64,000 bases of DNA from Mixta theicola (GTDB lineage: Bacteria; Pseudomonadota; Gammaproteobacteria; Enterobacterales; Enterobacteriaceae), in the NCBI RefSeq assembly GCF_002895925.1, contig NZ_NWUO01000010.1, positions 120,874 through 184,873 on the forward strand, written 5' to 3'. The stretch's first letter is position 1. Each line of letters opens with the position of its first letter. This document shows positions 30,438 to 40,610 of the stretch, piece by piece. Below the pieces are notes generated by a model. It saw only the letters and a list, made by a program, of their open reading frames with translations. It was not told the DNA's origin and did no database searches. A program made the translations under genes and the position numbers.

Positions 30438-31181
30438 ATGACATTAGTCAACAAGGATAAAAAAATAGCACTTGTCACGGGGGGCTCGGGTGGCATTGGC
30501 AGCGAAATAGCTCGTCGTCTGGCTCTGAGCGGTATGGCTGTTGTATTTACCTATGCGACAGCAGAAAAGGAGGCCGAAAATATTGTTTCCGCGATAAGAG
30601 ACAGCGGAGGTGAGGTTTACGCCGTACGTGCCGATATTAGCAAGCCTGATGATATTAAAGCGCTGTTCCGATTTGTCCAGAAGCAATATGGGCAGCTCGA
30701 TTATCTTATCAATAATGCAGGTGTTATCGCGCCTGGTCCGATATCGGCAGTCACCAGTGCACTTTATGACAAGGTGTTTGATGTCAATGTCCGTGGCGCT
30801 TTTTTTGTACTACAGGAAGCGGCAAATTTGCTGCGCAATAATGGTCGTATTATCAATATCTCATCGACAATGGTGGATGTCCCGATTGCCGGCTCTGCGC
30901 TTTATGCAGCAAGCAAGGCGGCATTAGAACTATTCAGCCAGGTTCTGGCAAAAGAAATTGGTAGCAGAGAAATTACTGTTAATAGTTTAAGACTTGGTGC
31001 CACCATACCGGGGATGTTTGCCAAAGCTCCACCGGAGCGACAGGCGACCTTTGCCGCAGCGTCACCGTTTAAACGTCTGGGAACACCAAAGGATGTCGCT
31101 GAAGTTGTTGCCTTTTTGTTGAGTGAGGCAGGGAGCTGGATCACCGGGCAGACGATCACCGTTGATGGTGGCGCGACCTGA
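30438..31181 (+). CDS. SDR-family oxidoreductase, FabG-like, tailoring
   Basis: A 247-aa classical short-chain dehydrogenase: TGGSGGIG (14-21), NNAG (92-95), catalytic S143, Y156 and K160 (YAASK), and C-terminus GQTITVDGGAT. It is distinct from the ActIII-like KR at 17304-18104 and has no counterpart in the core antA-I set, so it may reduce a carbonyl of the finished ring system. It begins 33 bases after the MFS gene with an AAGG site and is the last intact gene of the operon. Confidence 0.85.
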   Translation: MTLVNKDKKIALVTGGSGGIGSEIARRLALSGMAVVFTYATAEKEAENIVSAIRDSGGEVYAVRADISKPDDIKALFRFVQKQYGQLDYLINNAGVIAPGPISAVTSALYDKVFDVNVRGAFFVLQEAANLLRNNGRIINISSTMVDVPIAGSALYAASKAALELFSQVLAKEIGSREITVNSLRLGATIPGMFAKAPPERQATFAAASPFKRLGTPKDVAEVVAFLLSEAGSWITGQTITVDGGAT

Positions 31182-31257
31182 TACTTTTCAGCTTTTGTTA
31201 GTGCAGTAACTCTGCGTTGCTGCACATCAAGCCTCTATTAACTAACAGAAATTTACT

Positions 31258-31640
31258 ATGAATAATGACTGCTTATTTACTTCATCGGGTGAAGATCCCT
31301 CACAGGTGGATCGTTCTGCAGCCTATGCTGCGCGTTATGTTGCAAAGAATATCGCGCTGACGGATATAGCGCGGCAGTGTCAGCTATAAATTAGCTACGC
31401 TATCGGCATGGCCCGCCTCATCAATATCAGGATAAATACTAAGGGGACTGGCACGACCCCAGATGCGCAAATAGCCTCGTTGGATATGGAGTGTTTTGAT
31501 TTGCGGCCAAAAGGCATTGTGAAATGCTCAATTTATTGCATCCGATTTATCAACAGACGGTAGCCTATGGCCATTTTGCTCGCCCAGGAAATAATTTTCC
31601 CTGGGAACAAACGGATACTCAGTGCCAAGCCAACGGTTGC
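31258..31640 (+). pseudogene. metK: Remnant of S-adenosylmethionine synthetase (metK) C-terminal third
   Basis: [20 protein letters not shown] is nearly identical to the MetK sequence [55 protein letters not shown] and FPWEQTD continue the match. The N-terminal two thirds are absent. A TAA at 31387 replaces a residue between CQL and ISYAIG, and one A is missing near 31522 (GIVK to MLNLLHPIY), so the fragment is dead. Its position next to a radical SAM/AHL cluster suggests an ancestral SAM-supply gene or a recombination scar. The exact 3' end is uncertain. Confidence 0.88.
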
Positions 31641-31658
31641 CAGTCGTTATGCTGGCAA

Positions 31659-32387
31659 TTAAGGAAGAGTAATAATCCCCAATTTTATTGCCTTGATGAC
31701 CACATCGTTACGTCGGTTTACGCCAAATTTATTGCGTAAATTTGAAATATGGAAATTAACACCCGCTTCGCTGATATTTAATATACGGCTGATTTCCCAT
31801 GTGGTTTTTCCGAGGGCTATCCAACGCAGGCAATCTAATTCTCGTATGGTGAGTTGTGGACCAGTTTCAAGGGTATCCTCAACGGTAATATACGCGTTCA
31901 TTGCATCACAGATAATATCACGCAATAAAGTGAGGCTGCTTAAATTATGTTTAAAGTCCTGCTGGAATTTTTTACCCGGTATTTCATCCCGGACGCATGT
32001 CAGCATCCCTACTTCCCCGGAGATTCCATGAATAGGCAGAGTCACGCCAGTGCGCAAGCCAAAAGATGAGGCCTCTTCATAAAGATTTTTCTGTTCAATT
32101 GTCTGAAATGACTCCGGCTGCCAGATGAAAGGACTCATTGCCTTAAAACAATGGGCTACCGTTGGATCGTTGGAGCTGAGACTATGCCGGTCATAATAAT
32201 TGCGCCACTCTTCCGGGTAGGTGCTGTGCAGAAAGAGGCCCGGATCCTCAGTCTTGGGCTTAGGCACAACTGCAAATAAGAATCGCTCAAATTCCAGAAA
32301 TTTTATAGCCTGAGAAACATGAAGCATGACTTCATCTTTGGTGGTGGCCTCCATTAAAGGTTCAAACTGGGGTAAAATAGTATGCAT
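31659..32387 (-). CDS. LasR-like quorum-sensing transcription regulator (LuxR family)
   Basis: A 242-aa AHL receptor from the ATG at 32387, which has AGGA 7 bases upstream; longer reading needs a TTG without support. The autoinducer domain keeps W61, Y65, D74-P75 and W89 ([26 protein letters not shown]) and G114. The C-terminal LuxR helix-turn-helix reads [45 protein letters not shown], very like LasR. It lies on the opposite strand to the PKS operon at its far end, about 15 kb from its luxI partner; it probably activates the box at 17144-17163. Confidence 0.93.
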   Translation of the reverse strand: MHTILPQFEPLMEATTKDEVMLHVSQAIKFLEFERFLFAVVPKPKTEDPGLFLHSTYPEEWRNYYDRHSLSSNDPTVAHCFKAMSPFIWQPESFQTIEQKNLYEEASSFGLRTGVTLPIHGISGEVGMLTCVRDEIPGKKFQQDFKHNLSSLTLLRDIICDAMNAYITVEDTLETGPQLTIRELDCLRWIALGKTTWEISRILNISEAGVNFHISNLRNKFGVNRRNDVVIKAIKLGIITLP

Positions 32388-33260
32388 AATATTATCCTGT
32401 AAAACCGTGAAATCCCTTAAATTCAATAAGTTATATGATTATGAAACTGAATGATGTTCATCATACGTCTATTATGCCAGGTTGATAACATTACATTTTT
32501 CTGTAGCAGTCTCGGCGGCTATCAGACCTGGATCATAAGTAGATTTAGTGGTTGCTTCCAAAATATTCAAATTAGGCTTTATCATGCTTCGCACCGTTGT
32601 TTGGGGTTTCATCTATCAGCTAAAACTTACACCGAACTAATGGATAACATCAGTAGACTGATTTCTTACGCTGAGTAGTAATGAGCTTCGTTGCCTAAGG
32701 TTGGATATAACGTAAGCGTATACCCGCTTGATCATATGAAGTGCATCATCAGCTGTGACAGAATGTTTATTTCGAATAGCAAAGGCCAGTAACTAAATAT
32801 TTTTTACCCGCGTATCAATGGTTTTTACAATGATTTCATTAACTGATGTATGCAATGGTTCCTTCCAGGTGAGGGCGTGCTTTGACAGTTGATTGTTCCA
32901 GAATCTTAATGATTTTTAGTAGCACCAGCCCATGACCAGAATGGTATATGCCGAAACTGTCCTGGCAGGTGGTTAGCTTGATGATGATGTGTCAGATGCT
33001 ACGTTTCTTTACATGCGACAATAGACTAACCTTAATATTAAGGTCAAGTTATTGCATCTGTATGGCGTATAAATTAATTTCTTAGAAATGTTATTTCAAT
33101 AAATAATGAGTGAAATTGTCAGGAAGTTAATTATATATACAATGCCTGACTCAGTCTCAAGCAGATGGTGGGATGGAGATTTTCATCGCGAAGAGCTTTA
33201 TATATATTGTTTAACTGAATAAGTTTTAATTATTAGTTTATGTCAATATCACCTCTTGAA
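32388..33260. other. Gene-less stretch right of the cluster
   Basis: AT-rich sequence with only short, unrecognised frames (for example 75 codons from 32451). I see no clear lux-box dyad before the LasR-like gene. It probably represents decayed island DNA, and holds the promoter of the receptor gene at its left end. Confidence 0.4.
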
Positions 33261-33387
33261 TATATATCCTGAATAATTCGAGTTGCAGGGAGACGGCAAG
33301 ACCAGGGGCCTTGGGAGCATCAATAGCCAGGTGACTGACGCGCATGGGTGCAGACAATGCACATGCAACCTGAAATATGACGGGTAA
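33261..33387. repeat. ERIC-like intergenic repeat, degenerate
   Basis: About 127 bases with imperfect terminal inverted repeats: TTCGAGTTGCAGG on the left and ATGCAACCTGAAATATGACGGGTA on the right. Inside are GGCAAG, GGGAGCAT, AGGTGACTG and a segment ending CAATGCACATGCAAC. Length and motifs match the ERIC/IRU family of enterobacterial intergenic repeats, with divergence. From 33388 to 33620 nothing else is recognised. Confidence 0.6.
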
Positions 33388-33620
33388 AAGCCTCTATATC
33401 TGGGGAGTAGCCTTTACCGAAAGAGCCGTTATATCTTCTTGCTGATCCTTTCACGGTCATGTCACCGGTTAACAGCTTCTTCGGCACGGCTCGCAAAGTA
33501 TAAGAAGCTTGTGCTACGTCAAGGGCGCGTCGTGAATAACGCTATCCACAGCAAAGCTAAGGTTATAGAATGAACGCCGTTTTTTCGTTACCCGTTGGGT
33601 CGTAACTTTATGAGGTTGTA

Positions 33621-33962
33621 ATGCAGACTTTACCTTCTTGTCCTGAATGCCATTCTGAATATACCTGGCAGGACGGCGATGCGCTGAACTGTCCTGAATG
33701 TGGACATATCTGGTCGCAGCAGGATGCGGGAACGCTACAGGATGAAGGGCTTGTAGTGCGCGACGCCAATGGTACGCTGCTGGCGGACGGCGATAGCGTT
33801 ACGGTAATTAAGGATCTGAAGGTTAAGGGCAGCTCTTCAGCGCTGAAGATCGGAACCAAAGTCAAAGGGATCCGTCTGGTGGAAGGGGATCATAACATCG
33901 ATTGTAAGATCGATGGTTTTGGCCCGATGAAGCTTAAATCCGAGTTTGTTAAAAAGATCTAA
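33621..33962 (+). CDS. yjdM: Zinc-ribbon protein YjdM (PhnA family)
   Basis: A 113-aa protein with an N-terminal zinc ribbon (C7, C10, C24, C27: CPECHSEY and CPECGHIW) and a C-terminal basic beta domain ([40 protein letters not shown]). This is the widespread PhnA/YjdM family; despite the old name it is not known to degrade phosphonates, and it is unlinked to the phn island here. Function unknown. Confidence 0.92.
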   Translation: MQTLPSCPECHSEYTWQDGDALNCPECGHIWSQQDAGTLQDEGLVVRDANGTLLADGDSVTVIKDLKVKGSSSALKIGTKVKGIRLVEGDHNIDCKIDGFGPMKLKSEFVKKI

Positions 33963-34019
33963 GGTTACTGAACCATCAGGCAAAGCAGCTAAGCATGTGC
34001 TTCGCTGCCGCCTTGCTCT

Positions 34020-34907
34020 TTAACTGAACAGCAGATCGATTGCGTCGCACTGCGCCTCGCTCAACGTCCCGCCGCTGTTACGCGAGAGCGGCGTCATATA
34101 GCCATATTTGCGTGCGACCGCCGTTTTAATCGTGGTCACAAAGTCATCGCCGACCGTATAAATCGCCATCAGTTTTCCAATGCGCTGCTGAAACTGCGTA
34201 AGCGCTGCCAGATCACCGGCCTGCCAGCTGTGCATCGCTTCGGCAAACATCGCAGGGACCAGGTTATTTAAGCCGCTGATCACACCCGCGCCGCCAGCTA
34301 ACAGGTTAGGCAACAGATATTCATCATAGCCGGACAGCACGGCAAAATCGCTGCGCACTTTTTTGGTTTCTTCTATTAATGAACGGTTATGCGACAGGCA
34401 ATCCGTGGTGTCTTTTATACCGATAAAATTCGGTAGCTCTGCGGCCAGTTCTGCCACCAGCGCCGCATCCAGATCGCAACCGGTGCGCGCCGGGAAGTTA
34501 TAAGCGAACCATTTGCCTTCCAGCTCACGGTCAAGTTGTCGATAGTAACTTAACAGTTGTTGCCGGGTCTGCCCGTAATACCAGGGCGGCAGCACCATAA
34601 CGGCATCGTAACCGCATTCCCAGGCGAGATGGGCCAGATCCAGCATATCGGTTTTGCAGGTGCTGGAAATATTGACCACCATGCTAAGCCGCGACATGCG
34701 GCGTGCTTCACGTATCAGTAATTTGCGTTCTGCGTGCGTCAGCGAAACAAACTCGCCGATGCTGCCCATAAGTAATAAGGTATCGATGCCGGAGGCGTCC
34801 AGGTGCGCAAAATGCTGCGCCAGTGCGTTAAGATCCAGCTGGTTGGCTTGCGTAAACGGGGTCACCGAGGGGCACCAAACGCCGGAAAAAGCAGGCTGTG
34901 TTTCCAT
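34020..34907 (-). CDS. Dihydrodipicolinate synthase/N-acetylneuraminate lyase family aldolase
   Basis: A 295-aa class I aldolase of the DapA superfamily. It has GSIGE at 48-52 (the usual GTTGE carboxylate-binding motif, altered), Y136 in AYNFPARTG and the Schiff-base K165 in GIKDTTD. It is not the biosynthetic DapA by context: it stands alone, and family members with such features act on 2-keto-3-deoxy sugar acids or hydroxyproline derivatives. Substrate unknown. Confidence 0.82.
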   Translation of the reverse strand: METQPAFSGVWCPSVTPFTQANQLDLNALAQHFAHLDASGIDTLLLMGSIGEFVSLTHAERKLLIREARRMSRLSMVVNISSTCKTDMLDLAHLAWECGYDAVMVLPPWYYGQTRQQLLSYYRQLDRELEGKWFAYNFPARTGCDLDAALVAELAAELPNFIGIKDTTDCLSHNRSLIEETKKVRSDFAVLSGYDEYLLPNLLAGGAGVISGLNNLVPAMFAEAMHSWQAGDLAALTQFQQRIGKLMAIYTVGDDFVTTIKTAVARKYGYMTPLSRNSGGTLSEAQCDAIDLLFS

Positions 34908-35300
34908 ATTGTTCTCCGCAGGCGAGAATTGAAACGTTGTTTTAAATTAATCCTTTTTGTAGCTGAGTGTCACAGCATGCAGCACAATAATCTAACCGCG
35001 ATCGCAATTTTCATCTTTACTTAGCGCGCGTTTCTGAAAAAACGCGGTGTGATTTATCAATCGCGCCGTTTCAGCCGGTTTAATCAACGTTGAAATAGCA
35101 TTCATAGTAAGACTTGCTGACTATTTCCTGCGGCGGTGATATGTCGGGTAGCTACCTTGCTATGTCATGTCTCCGCCCGCATATAATGCAGGAACCTGCC
35201 TCGCAAAATAACCATGCTGTCCAGGCTAAACGGCAAAAACGGTACGCCTCGCGCCCGCTTTATTGCTAACGTTGATGGTACAGCCACCAGGGATGAGACG
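34908..35300. other. Intergenic region between the aldolase and pncC
   Basis: 393 bases between divergent genes. No gene, repeat or clear hairpin is recognised; it presumably carries the promoters of both neighbours. Confidence 0.4.
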
Positions 35301-35801
35301 ATGACCGACGAACAACTGAAACAGTTAAGCGCTATTAACGGGCAGCTGTTGCTACAGCGGCAGGCAACAGTAACTACTGCCGAATCCTGTACCGGCGGAT
35401 GGATTGCTAAAGTCTTAACCGATATGGCGGGCAGCTCCGCCTGGTTTGAACGCGCTTTTATCACTTACAGTAATGATGCCAAGCAGCAGATGGTTGGCGT
35501 ATCTGAAGAGAGTTTGCAGCAGTGGGGCGCGGTAAGCGAACAGGTAGTAAAAGAGATGGCCGCCGGAGCGCTAAAAGAGGCCGGAGCCGACTTCGCCATT
35601 GCGGTTAGCGGCATTGCCGGACCCGACGGCGGCACGGCGGAAAAACCGGTCGGCACCGTCTGGTTCGGCTTTGCTACGGCAGCAGGCGAAACGCTACAAA
35701 AACGCTTTGTATTTCAGGGAGATCGCGAAGCTGTGCGGCGGCAAACCGTAGCGACGGCGCTGCAGGTTTTGCATGATGATTTTCTCAAAAATTTGACTTG
35801 A
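35301..35801 (+). CDS. pncC: Nicotinamide-nucleotide amidohydrolase PncC (CinA C-terminal type)
   Basis: Deamidates NMN to NaMN in pyridine-nucleotide recycling. It is 166 aa from the ATG at 35301 (MTDEQLKQLSAINGQLLLQR), which has GGGATGAG upstream; a 29-residue extension from 35214 is not family-like. TAESCTGGWIAKVLTDMAGSSAWF and VSGIAGPDGGTAEKPVGTVWFG are the hallmark motifs. It is followed directly by the recA promoter, its stop lying within the -35 element. Confidence 0.93.
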   Translation: MTDEQLKQLSAINGQLLLQRQATVTTAESCTGGWIAKVLTDMAGSSAWFERAFITYSNDAKQQMVGVSEESLQQWGAVSEQVVKEMAAGALKEAGADFAIAVSGIAGPDGGTAEKPVGTVWFGFATAAGETLQKRFVFQGDREAVRRQTVATALQVLHDDFLKNLT

Positions 35802-35825
35802 TACTGTATGATTATACAGTATAAT
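35798..35825 (+). promoter_or_regulatory. recA promoter
   Basis: -35 TTGATA (35798-35803) and -10 TATAAT (35820-35825) with a 16-base spacer, the same arrangement as in E. coli recA. The LexA box lies between and over them. Confidence 0.9.
35802..35821. promoter_or_regulatory. LexA (SOS) box of recA
   Basis: TACTGTATGATTATACAGTA contains CTGT-N8-ACAG and is almost perfectly palindromic. It covers the spacer of the recA promoter, so LexA binding would block RNA polymerase. Confidence 0.95.
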
Positions 35826-35895
35826 TACCATCCAATGAACGAGAGCACTGCCCACAGCCGTGGCGTGCTTTACCCCGGCATGATTAGGAGTAAAA

Positions 35896-36966
35896 ATGGC
35901 TATTGACGAAAACAAGCAAAAGGCTCTGGCAGCAGCGCTGGGCCAAATTGAGAAGCAATTTGGTAAAGGCTCCATCATGCGCCTGGGTGAAGACCGCTCA
36001 ATGGATGTGGAAACCATCTCAACCGGTTCACTTTCGCTTGATATCGCTCTTGGTGCTGGCGGCCTGCCAATGGGCCGTATTGTAGAAATTTACGGTCCGG
36101 AATCTTCCGGTAAAACCACGCTGACGCTGCAGGTAATCGCCGCGGCGCAGCGTAAGGGCAAAACCTGCGCCTTTATTGACGCTGAACATGCGCTGGATCC
36201 GGTTTATGCGAAAAAGCTGGGCGTTGATATTGATAACCTGCTCTGTTCGCAGCCGGATACGGGCGAACAGGCGCTGGAAATCTGTGATGCGCTGGCGCGT
36301 TCCGGCGCGGTAGACGTTATCATCGTCGACTCCGTTGCGGCGCTGACGCCGAAAGCAGAAATCGAAGGTGAAATCGGTGACTCACACATGGGTCTGGCCG
36401 CGCGTATGATGAGCCAGGCGATGCGTAAGCTGGCCGGTAACCTGAAGCAGTCCAATACGCTGCTGATCTTTATCAACCAGATCCGTATGAAAATCGGCGT
36501 GATGTTCGGTAACCCGGAAACCACTACCGGTGGTAACGCGCTGAAGTTCTACGCTTCTGTCCGTCTTGATATTCGTCGTATCGGCGCGATCAAAGAGGGC
36601 GATAACGTCGTCGGCAGCGAAACGCGGGTAAAAGTGGTTAAAAACAAGATTGCCGCACCGTTTAAACAGGCTGAGTTCCAGATCATGTACGGTGAAGGGA
36701 TTAACATCTACGGCGAGCTGGTGGATCTTGGCGTGAAGCACAAGCTGATCGAGAAGGCGGGCGCATGGTATAGCTACAATGGCGATAAAATCGGCCAGGG
36801 TAAAGCAAATGCCGGCAACTACCTGAAAGAAAACAGTGCGGTAGCTAATGAAATCGAGCAGAAACTGCGTGATACGCTGCTGAACAATCCTGTCGAGGAA
36901 GATAAAGCGGCTGTCCCAGCGGAGAATTTCGAAGATACCGCTAGCGAAACTAACGAAGATTTCTAA
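35896..36966 (+). CDS. recA: Recombinase RecA
   Basis: ATP-dependent strand-exchange protein and LexA co-protease, 356 aa. Walker A is GPESSGKT at 67-74; [37 protein letters not shown] covers the L2 loop region. The C-terminus is acidic (NEDF). It is SOS-regulated through the box upstream and ends at a strong terminator before recX. Confidence 0.99.
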   Translation: MAIDENKQKALAAALGQIEKQFGKGSIMRLGEDRSMDVETISTGSLSLDIALGAGGLPMGRIVEIYGPESSGKTTLTLQVIAAAQRKGKTCAFIDAEHALDPVYAKKLGVDIDNLLCSQPDTGEQALEICDALARSGAVDVIIVDSVAALTPKAEIEGEIGDSHMGLAARMMSQAMRKLAGNLKQSNTLLIFINQIRMKIGVMFGNPETTTGGNALKFYASVRLDIRRIGAIKEGDNVVGSETRVKVVKNKIAAPFKQAEFQIMYGEGINIYGELVDLGVKHKLIEKAGAWYSYNGDKIGQGKANAGNYLKENSAVANEIEQKLRDTLLNNPVEEDKAAVPAENFEDTASETNEDF

Positions 36967-36973
36967 TTACCAC

Positions 36974-37003
36974 CCCGGTCAGCTCCGCTGGCCGGGTTTT
37001 TTT
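36974..37003 (+). terminator. recA terminator
   Basis: Ten-bp stem CCCGGTCAGC / GCTGGCCGGG (one G-U pair) with a 3-base loop and a run of seven T, starting 8 bases after recA. Partial readthrough probably feeds recX, as in E. coli. Confidence 0.93.
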
Positions 37004-37088
37004 GTTCTAATACTTTGTATCCTGCCTCGATTCTCGCTACCCTCGCTTTTTACCGCTTATCGCAAACTTCAAACCTGACGGAAGCGTA

Positions 37089-37598
37089 ATGACTGACAAG
37101 CCCGCAACTCCGGTCACTTTTGCACGCCTGCTGGACCGTGCCACTCGTATTCTTGCCATGCGCGATCATAGCGAAGCAGAGTTCCGTCGTAAGATGGCCC
37201 AGTCAGCCGCGCGTGCGGCTATGCGCCATGATGAACCGGCGGAAGAGATCCCAGAAGAGCTGCTGGAACAGGTTGTGGCCTGGTGTTATGAGCATAGCTG
37301 GCTGGACGACGTCCGTTTTGCCCAGCGTTTTGTCATCAGCCGCGGCCGCAAAGGCTATGGCCCACAGCGTATCCGTATGGAACTGGCGCAAAAAGGGATA
37401 GATCGTGAGCTGGCAGAAGCCGCCCTGGGAGAGGCGCAGATCGATTGGGCCGCTCAGGCTTTAGACGCGGCCGAGCGTAAATTCGGCCTGCCGCTGCCGC
37501 AGGAGTGGAAACAAAAATCCAAAGTGCTGCGTTATCTTCAGGCTAAAGGGTTTTTTATGGAAGATATCCAGTCGATTTATCGAAATAATGATGATTGA
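37089..37598 (+). CDS. recX: Regulatory protein RecX
   Basis: Binds RecA filaments and limits their activity. It is 169 aa: [12 protein letters not shown] and the repeated three-helix motifs ([65 protein letters not shown]) are typical. It lies between recA and alaS as in most Enterobacterales. Confidence 0.95.
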   Translation: MTDKPATPVTFARLLDRATRILAMRDHSEAEFRRKMAQSAARAAMRHDEPAEEIPEELLEQVVAWCYEHSWLDDVRFAQRFVISRGRKGYGPQRIRMELAQKGIDRELAEAALGEAQIDWAAQALDAAERKFGLPLPQEWKQKSKVLRYLQAKGFFMEDIQSIYRNNDD

Positions 37599-37735
37599 GT
37601 CGAGATGGGATTTTACTTCCCTCGGAAGAAAATTTATCTTATTCCCACTTTTTGTTGGTAACTCTTCACGCAGCCGTGTGGAATGCCCGCCCGGTGCCAA
37701 GGGAAGAACCTTCGTTAGCGTATTCCAGGATATTT

Positions 37736-40363
37736 ATGAGCAAGAGTACTGCTGAGATCCGTCAAACGTTTCTCGATTTTTTCCATAGCAAGGGACACCA
37801 GGTTGTTGCCAGCAGCTCCCTCGTACCCCATAACGATCCGACGTTGTTGTTTACTAACGCCGGGATGAACCAGTTTAAAGACGTTTTCCTTGGACAAGAC
37901 AAGCGCAGCTACTCGCGTGCCACCACTTCGCAGCGCTGCGTGCGCGCCGGTGGTAAGCATAACGATCTGGAAAACGTAGGTTATACCGCGCGTCACCATA
38001 CTTTCTTTGAAATGCTGGGTAATTTCAGCTTCGGTGATTATTTCAAAAAAGAAGCGATTGCCTTTGCATGGGAGCTGCTGACCTCGGCGCAGTGGTTCAA
38101 CCTGCCGAAAGAGCGCCTGTGGGTGACCGTTTACGAAACCGATAACGAAGCCTGGGACATCTGGGCGAATGATATTGGCGTGCCGTCTGAGCGTATTATC
38201 CGTATCGGCGATAATAAAGGCGGCGCTTACGCTTCAGATAACTTCTGGCAAATGGGCGATACCGGCCCGTGCGGTCCGTGCAGTGAAATTTTCTACGATC
38301 ACGGCGATCATATCTATGGCGGCCCGCCGGGCAGCCCGGAAGAAGATGGCGATCGCTATATTGAGATCTGGAATATCGTCTTTATGCAGTTTAACCGTCA
38401 GCCTGACGGTACGATGCTGCCGCTGCCAAAACCCTCCGTTGATACCGGTATGGGTCTGGAACGTATTTCTGCGGTGCTGCAGCACGTTAACTCCAACTAT
38501 GAAATCGATCTGTTCCAAAAGCTTATCGCCTCCGTGGCAAACGTTACGGGCAGCACCGACCTCAGCAATAAATCTCTGCGGGTCATCGCCGATCATATTC
38601 GTTCCTGTGCCTTCCTGATTGCCGATGGCGTTATCCCTTCGAATGAAAACCGTGGCTACGTGCTGCGTCGTATCATTCGTCGTGCGGTGCGTCACGGCAA
38701 TATGCTGGGCGCCAAAGGCAGCTTCTTCTATAAGCTGGTGGGCCCGCTGATTGAAGTGATGGGCAGCGCCGGTGAAGATCTGCAACGTCAGCAGACGCAG
38801 GTAGAGCAGATACTTAAAACCGAAGAAGAACAGTTTGCTAAAACGCTGGAGCGTGGCCTGGCGCTGCTGGATGAAGAGCTCGCGAGTTTGCAGGGAGATA
38901 CGCTGGATGGCGAAACCGTCTTCCGCCTGTACGATACCTTCGGCTTCCCGGCAGACCTGACGGCCGATGTGTGCCGTGAGCGTAATCTGAAAATTGATGA
39001 GGCAGGCTTTGAGCAGGCGATGGAGCGTCAGCGTCAGCGCGCTCGTGAGGCCAGCGGTTTTGGTGCTGACTACAGTAACGTTATCAGTATCGATTCAGCG
39101 TCAACCTTCAAAGGTTACGACAACCTTGCGCTAAAAGCCGCCATAACCGCGATCTATGTTAACGGCCAGCCGGCTGATGAAATCACCGCCGGACAGGAAG
39201 GGGTGATCGTACTGGATGAGACGCCGTTCTATGGCGAATCAGGCGGACAGGTCGGCGATACCGGCGTGCTGAAAGGGCTTAACGCTGAGTTTAGCGTAAG
39301 CGATACGCAGAAATATGGTCAGGCTATTGGCCACACCGGCAAACTGACCGCTGGACACCTGCGTATTGGCGATCGACTGGACGCACAGGTTGACGAGGCG
39401 CGTCGTGCGCGCATTCGCCTGAACCACTCGGCGACGCATCTGCTACATGCTGCGCTGCGCCAGGTTCTGGGCACTCACGTGGCGCAGAAAGGCTCGCTGG
39501 TTAACGATAAATACCTGCGTTTCGATTTCTCGCACGCCGAGGCGATGAAGCCGCAGGAGATCCGCCAGGTTGAGAATATTGTTAACGCACAGATCCGTCG
39601 TAACCTGCCGGTTGAGACCAACGTCATGGATCTCGAAGATGCCAAAGCAAAAGGCGCGATGGCCTTATTCGGCGAGAAATATGATGCGCGCGTACGCGTA
39701 CTGTCGATGGGTGACTTCTCTACCGAACTGTGTGGCGGCACGCATGCCAGCCGCACAGGCGATATTGGCCTGTTCCGTATTACGTCTGAATCAGGCACTG
39801 CCGCCGGTATTCGTCGTATTGAGGCGATAACGGGTGAGGCTGCGCTGGCGCAGGTTAACGCTCAGGCCGAACAGCTGCACGACATCGCGCAGCTGATTAA
39901 AGCTAACAGCAGTAATCTGAATGAAAAAGTGCGTGCTATGATCGATCATGCACGCGCGCTGGAAAAAGAGTTGCAGCAGTTAAAAGACCAGCAGGCGGCT
40001 CAGGAGAGCGCTTCGTTGAGCAGCAAAGCTAAAAATATCAACGGAGTAAAACTGTTGGTCAATGAGCTGAGCAATGTAGATCCTAAGCTGTTGCGTACCA
40101 TGGTTGATGAGTTAAAAAATCAGCTGGGCTCGGCAGTGATCGTGCTGGCGACGGTAGCAGACGGGAAAGTTTCTCTGATTGCTGGCGTAACAAAAGATCT
40201 TACCGACCGTGTTAAAGCGGGCGAGCTGATTGGTACAGTAGCACAGCAGGTTGGCGGTAAAGGCGGTGGACGTCCGGATATGGCGCAGGCGGGTGGTACG
40301 GATGCACAGGCGCTGCCTGCTGCGCTGGCCAGCGTTGAGTCCTGGGTGTCTGCTAAACTGTAA
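37736..40363 (+). CDS. alaS: Alanyl-tRNA synthetase
   Basis: Class II aminoacyl-tRNA synthetase, 875 aa from the ATG at 37736 ([22 protein letters not shown]); the open frame continues upstream to the end of recX without family similarity. The aminoacylation core has [11 protein letters not shown]. The editing domain zinc ligands are HSATH ([12 protein letters not shown]) and the C/H of [15 protein letters not shown]. The C-terminal DHHA1 domain ends [15 protein letters not shown]. Confidence 0.98.
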   Translation: MSKSTAEIRQTFLDFFHSKGHQVVASSSLVPHNDPTLLFTNAGMNQFKDVFLGQDKRSYSRATTSQRCVRAGGKHNDLENVGYTARHHTFFEMLGNFSFGDYFKKEAIAFAWELLTSAQWFNLPKERLWVTVYETDNEAWDIWANDIGVPSERIIRIGDNKGGAYASDNFWQMGDTGPCGPCSEIFYDHGDHIYGGPPGSPEEDGDRYIEIWNIVFMQFNRQPDGTMLPLPKPSVDTGMGLERISAVLQHVNSNYEIDLFQKLIASVANVTGSTDLSNKSLRVIADHIRSCAFLIADGVIPSNENRGYVLRRIIRRAVRHGNMLGAKGSFFYKLVGPLIEVMGSAGEDLQRQQTQVEQILKTEEEQFAKTLERGLALLDEELASLQGDTLDGETVFRLYDTFGFPADLTADVCRERNLKIDEAGFEQAMERQRQRAREASGFGADYSNVISIDSASTFKGYDNLALKAAITAIYVNGQPADEITAGQEGVIVLDETPFYGESGGQVGDTGVLKGLNAEFSVSDTQKYGQAIGHTGKLTAGHLRIGDRLDAQVDEARRARIRLNHSATHLLHAALRQVLGTHVAQKGSLVNDKYLRFDFSHAEAMKPQEIRQVENIVNAQIRRNLPVETNVMDLEDAKAKGAMALFGEKYDARVRVLSMGDFSTELCGGTHASRTGDIGLFRITSESGTAAGIRRIEAITGEAALAQVNAQAEQLHDIAQLIKANSSNLNEKVRAMIDHARALEKELQQLKDQQAAQESASLSSKAKNINGVKLLVNELSNVDPKLLRTMVDELKNQLGSAVIVLATVADGKVSLIAGVTKDLTDRVKAGELIGTVAQQVGGKGGGRPDMAQAGGTDAQALPAALASVESWVSAKL

Positions 40364-40386
40364 GAGATAAAAAAGCAGTGCGGAAA

Positions 40387-40418
40387 GCGCCGTGGATACT
40401 CTCCACTGGCGCATTTTT
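40387..40418 (+). terminator. alaS terminator
   Basis: GCGCCGTGGA and TCCACTGGCGC pair in a 10-bp stem with one bulged T, followed by ATTTTTA, 23 bases after alaS. Confidence 0.75.
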
Positions 40419-40610
40419 AATGCAATCCGTACTCTGTAATAACAAAGTCAGGTTGAGGGTAATGATTTCGGCTAAACTAACTATCAGCAGAATGTATTAG
40501 CGTGACAAGGTACTTTGCTGTATTTGTCATTATCTACGTTTAGCGCTATATGATGGATAATGCCGGGGATCCGACAGGCCCGACTCTTTTAATCTTTCAA
40601 GGAGCAAAGA

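Noticed and set aside
31524..31739. Independent 71-aa gene
   Set aside because: Its N-terminus (LLHPIY..AYGHF..FPWE) is the MetK C-terminus, part of the decayed metK fragment.
33621..33962. Phosphonoacetate hydrolase
   Set aside because: The old name phnA is misleading; the sequence is the YjdM zinc-ribbon family, not the phosphonoacetate hydrolase family, and it is not linked to the phn island.
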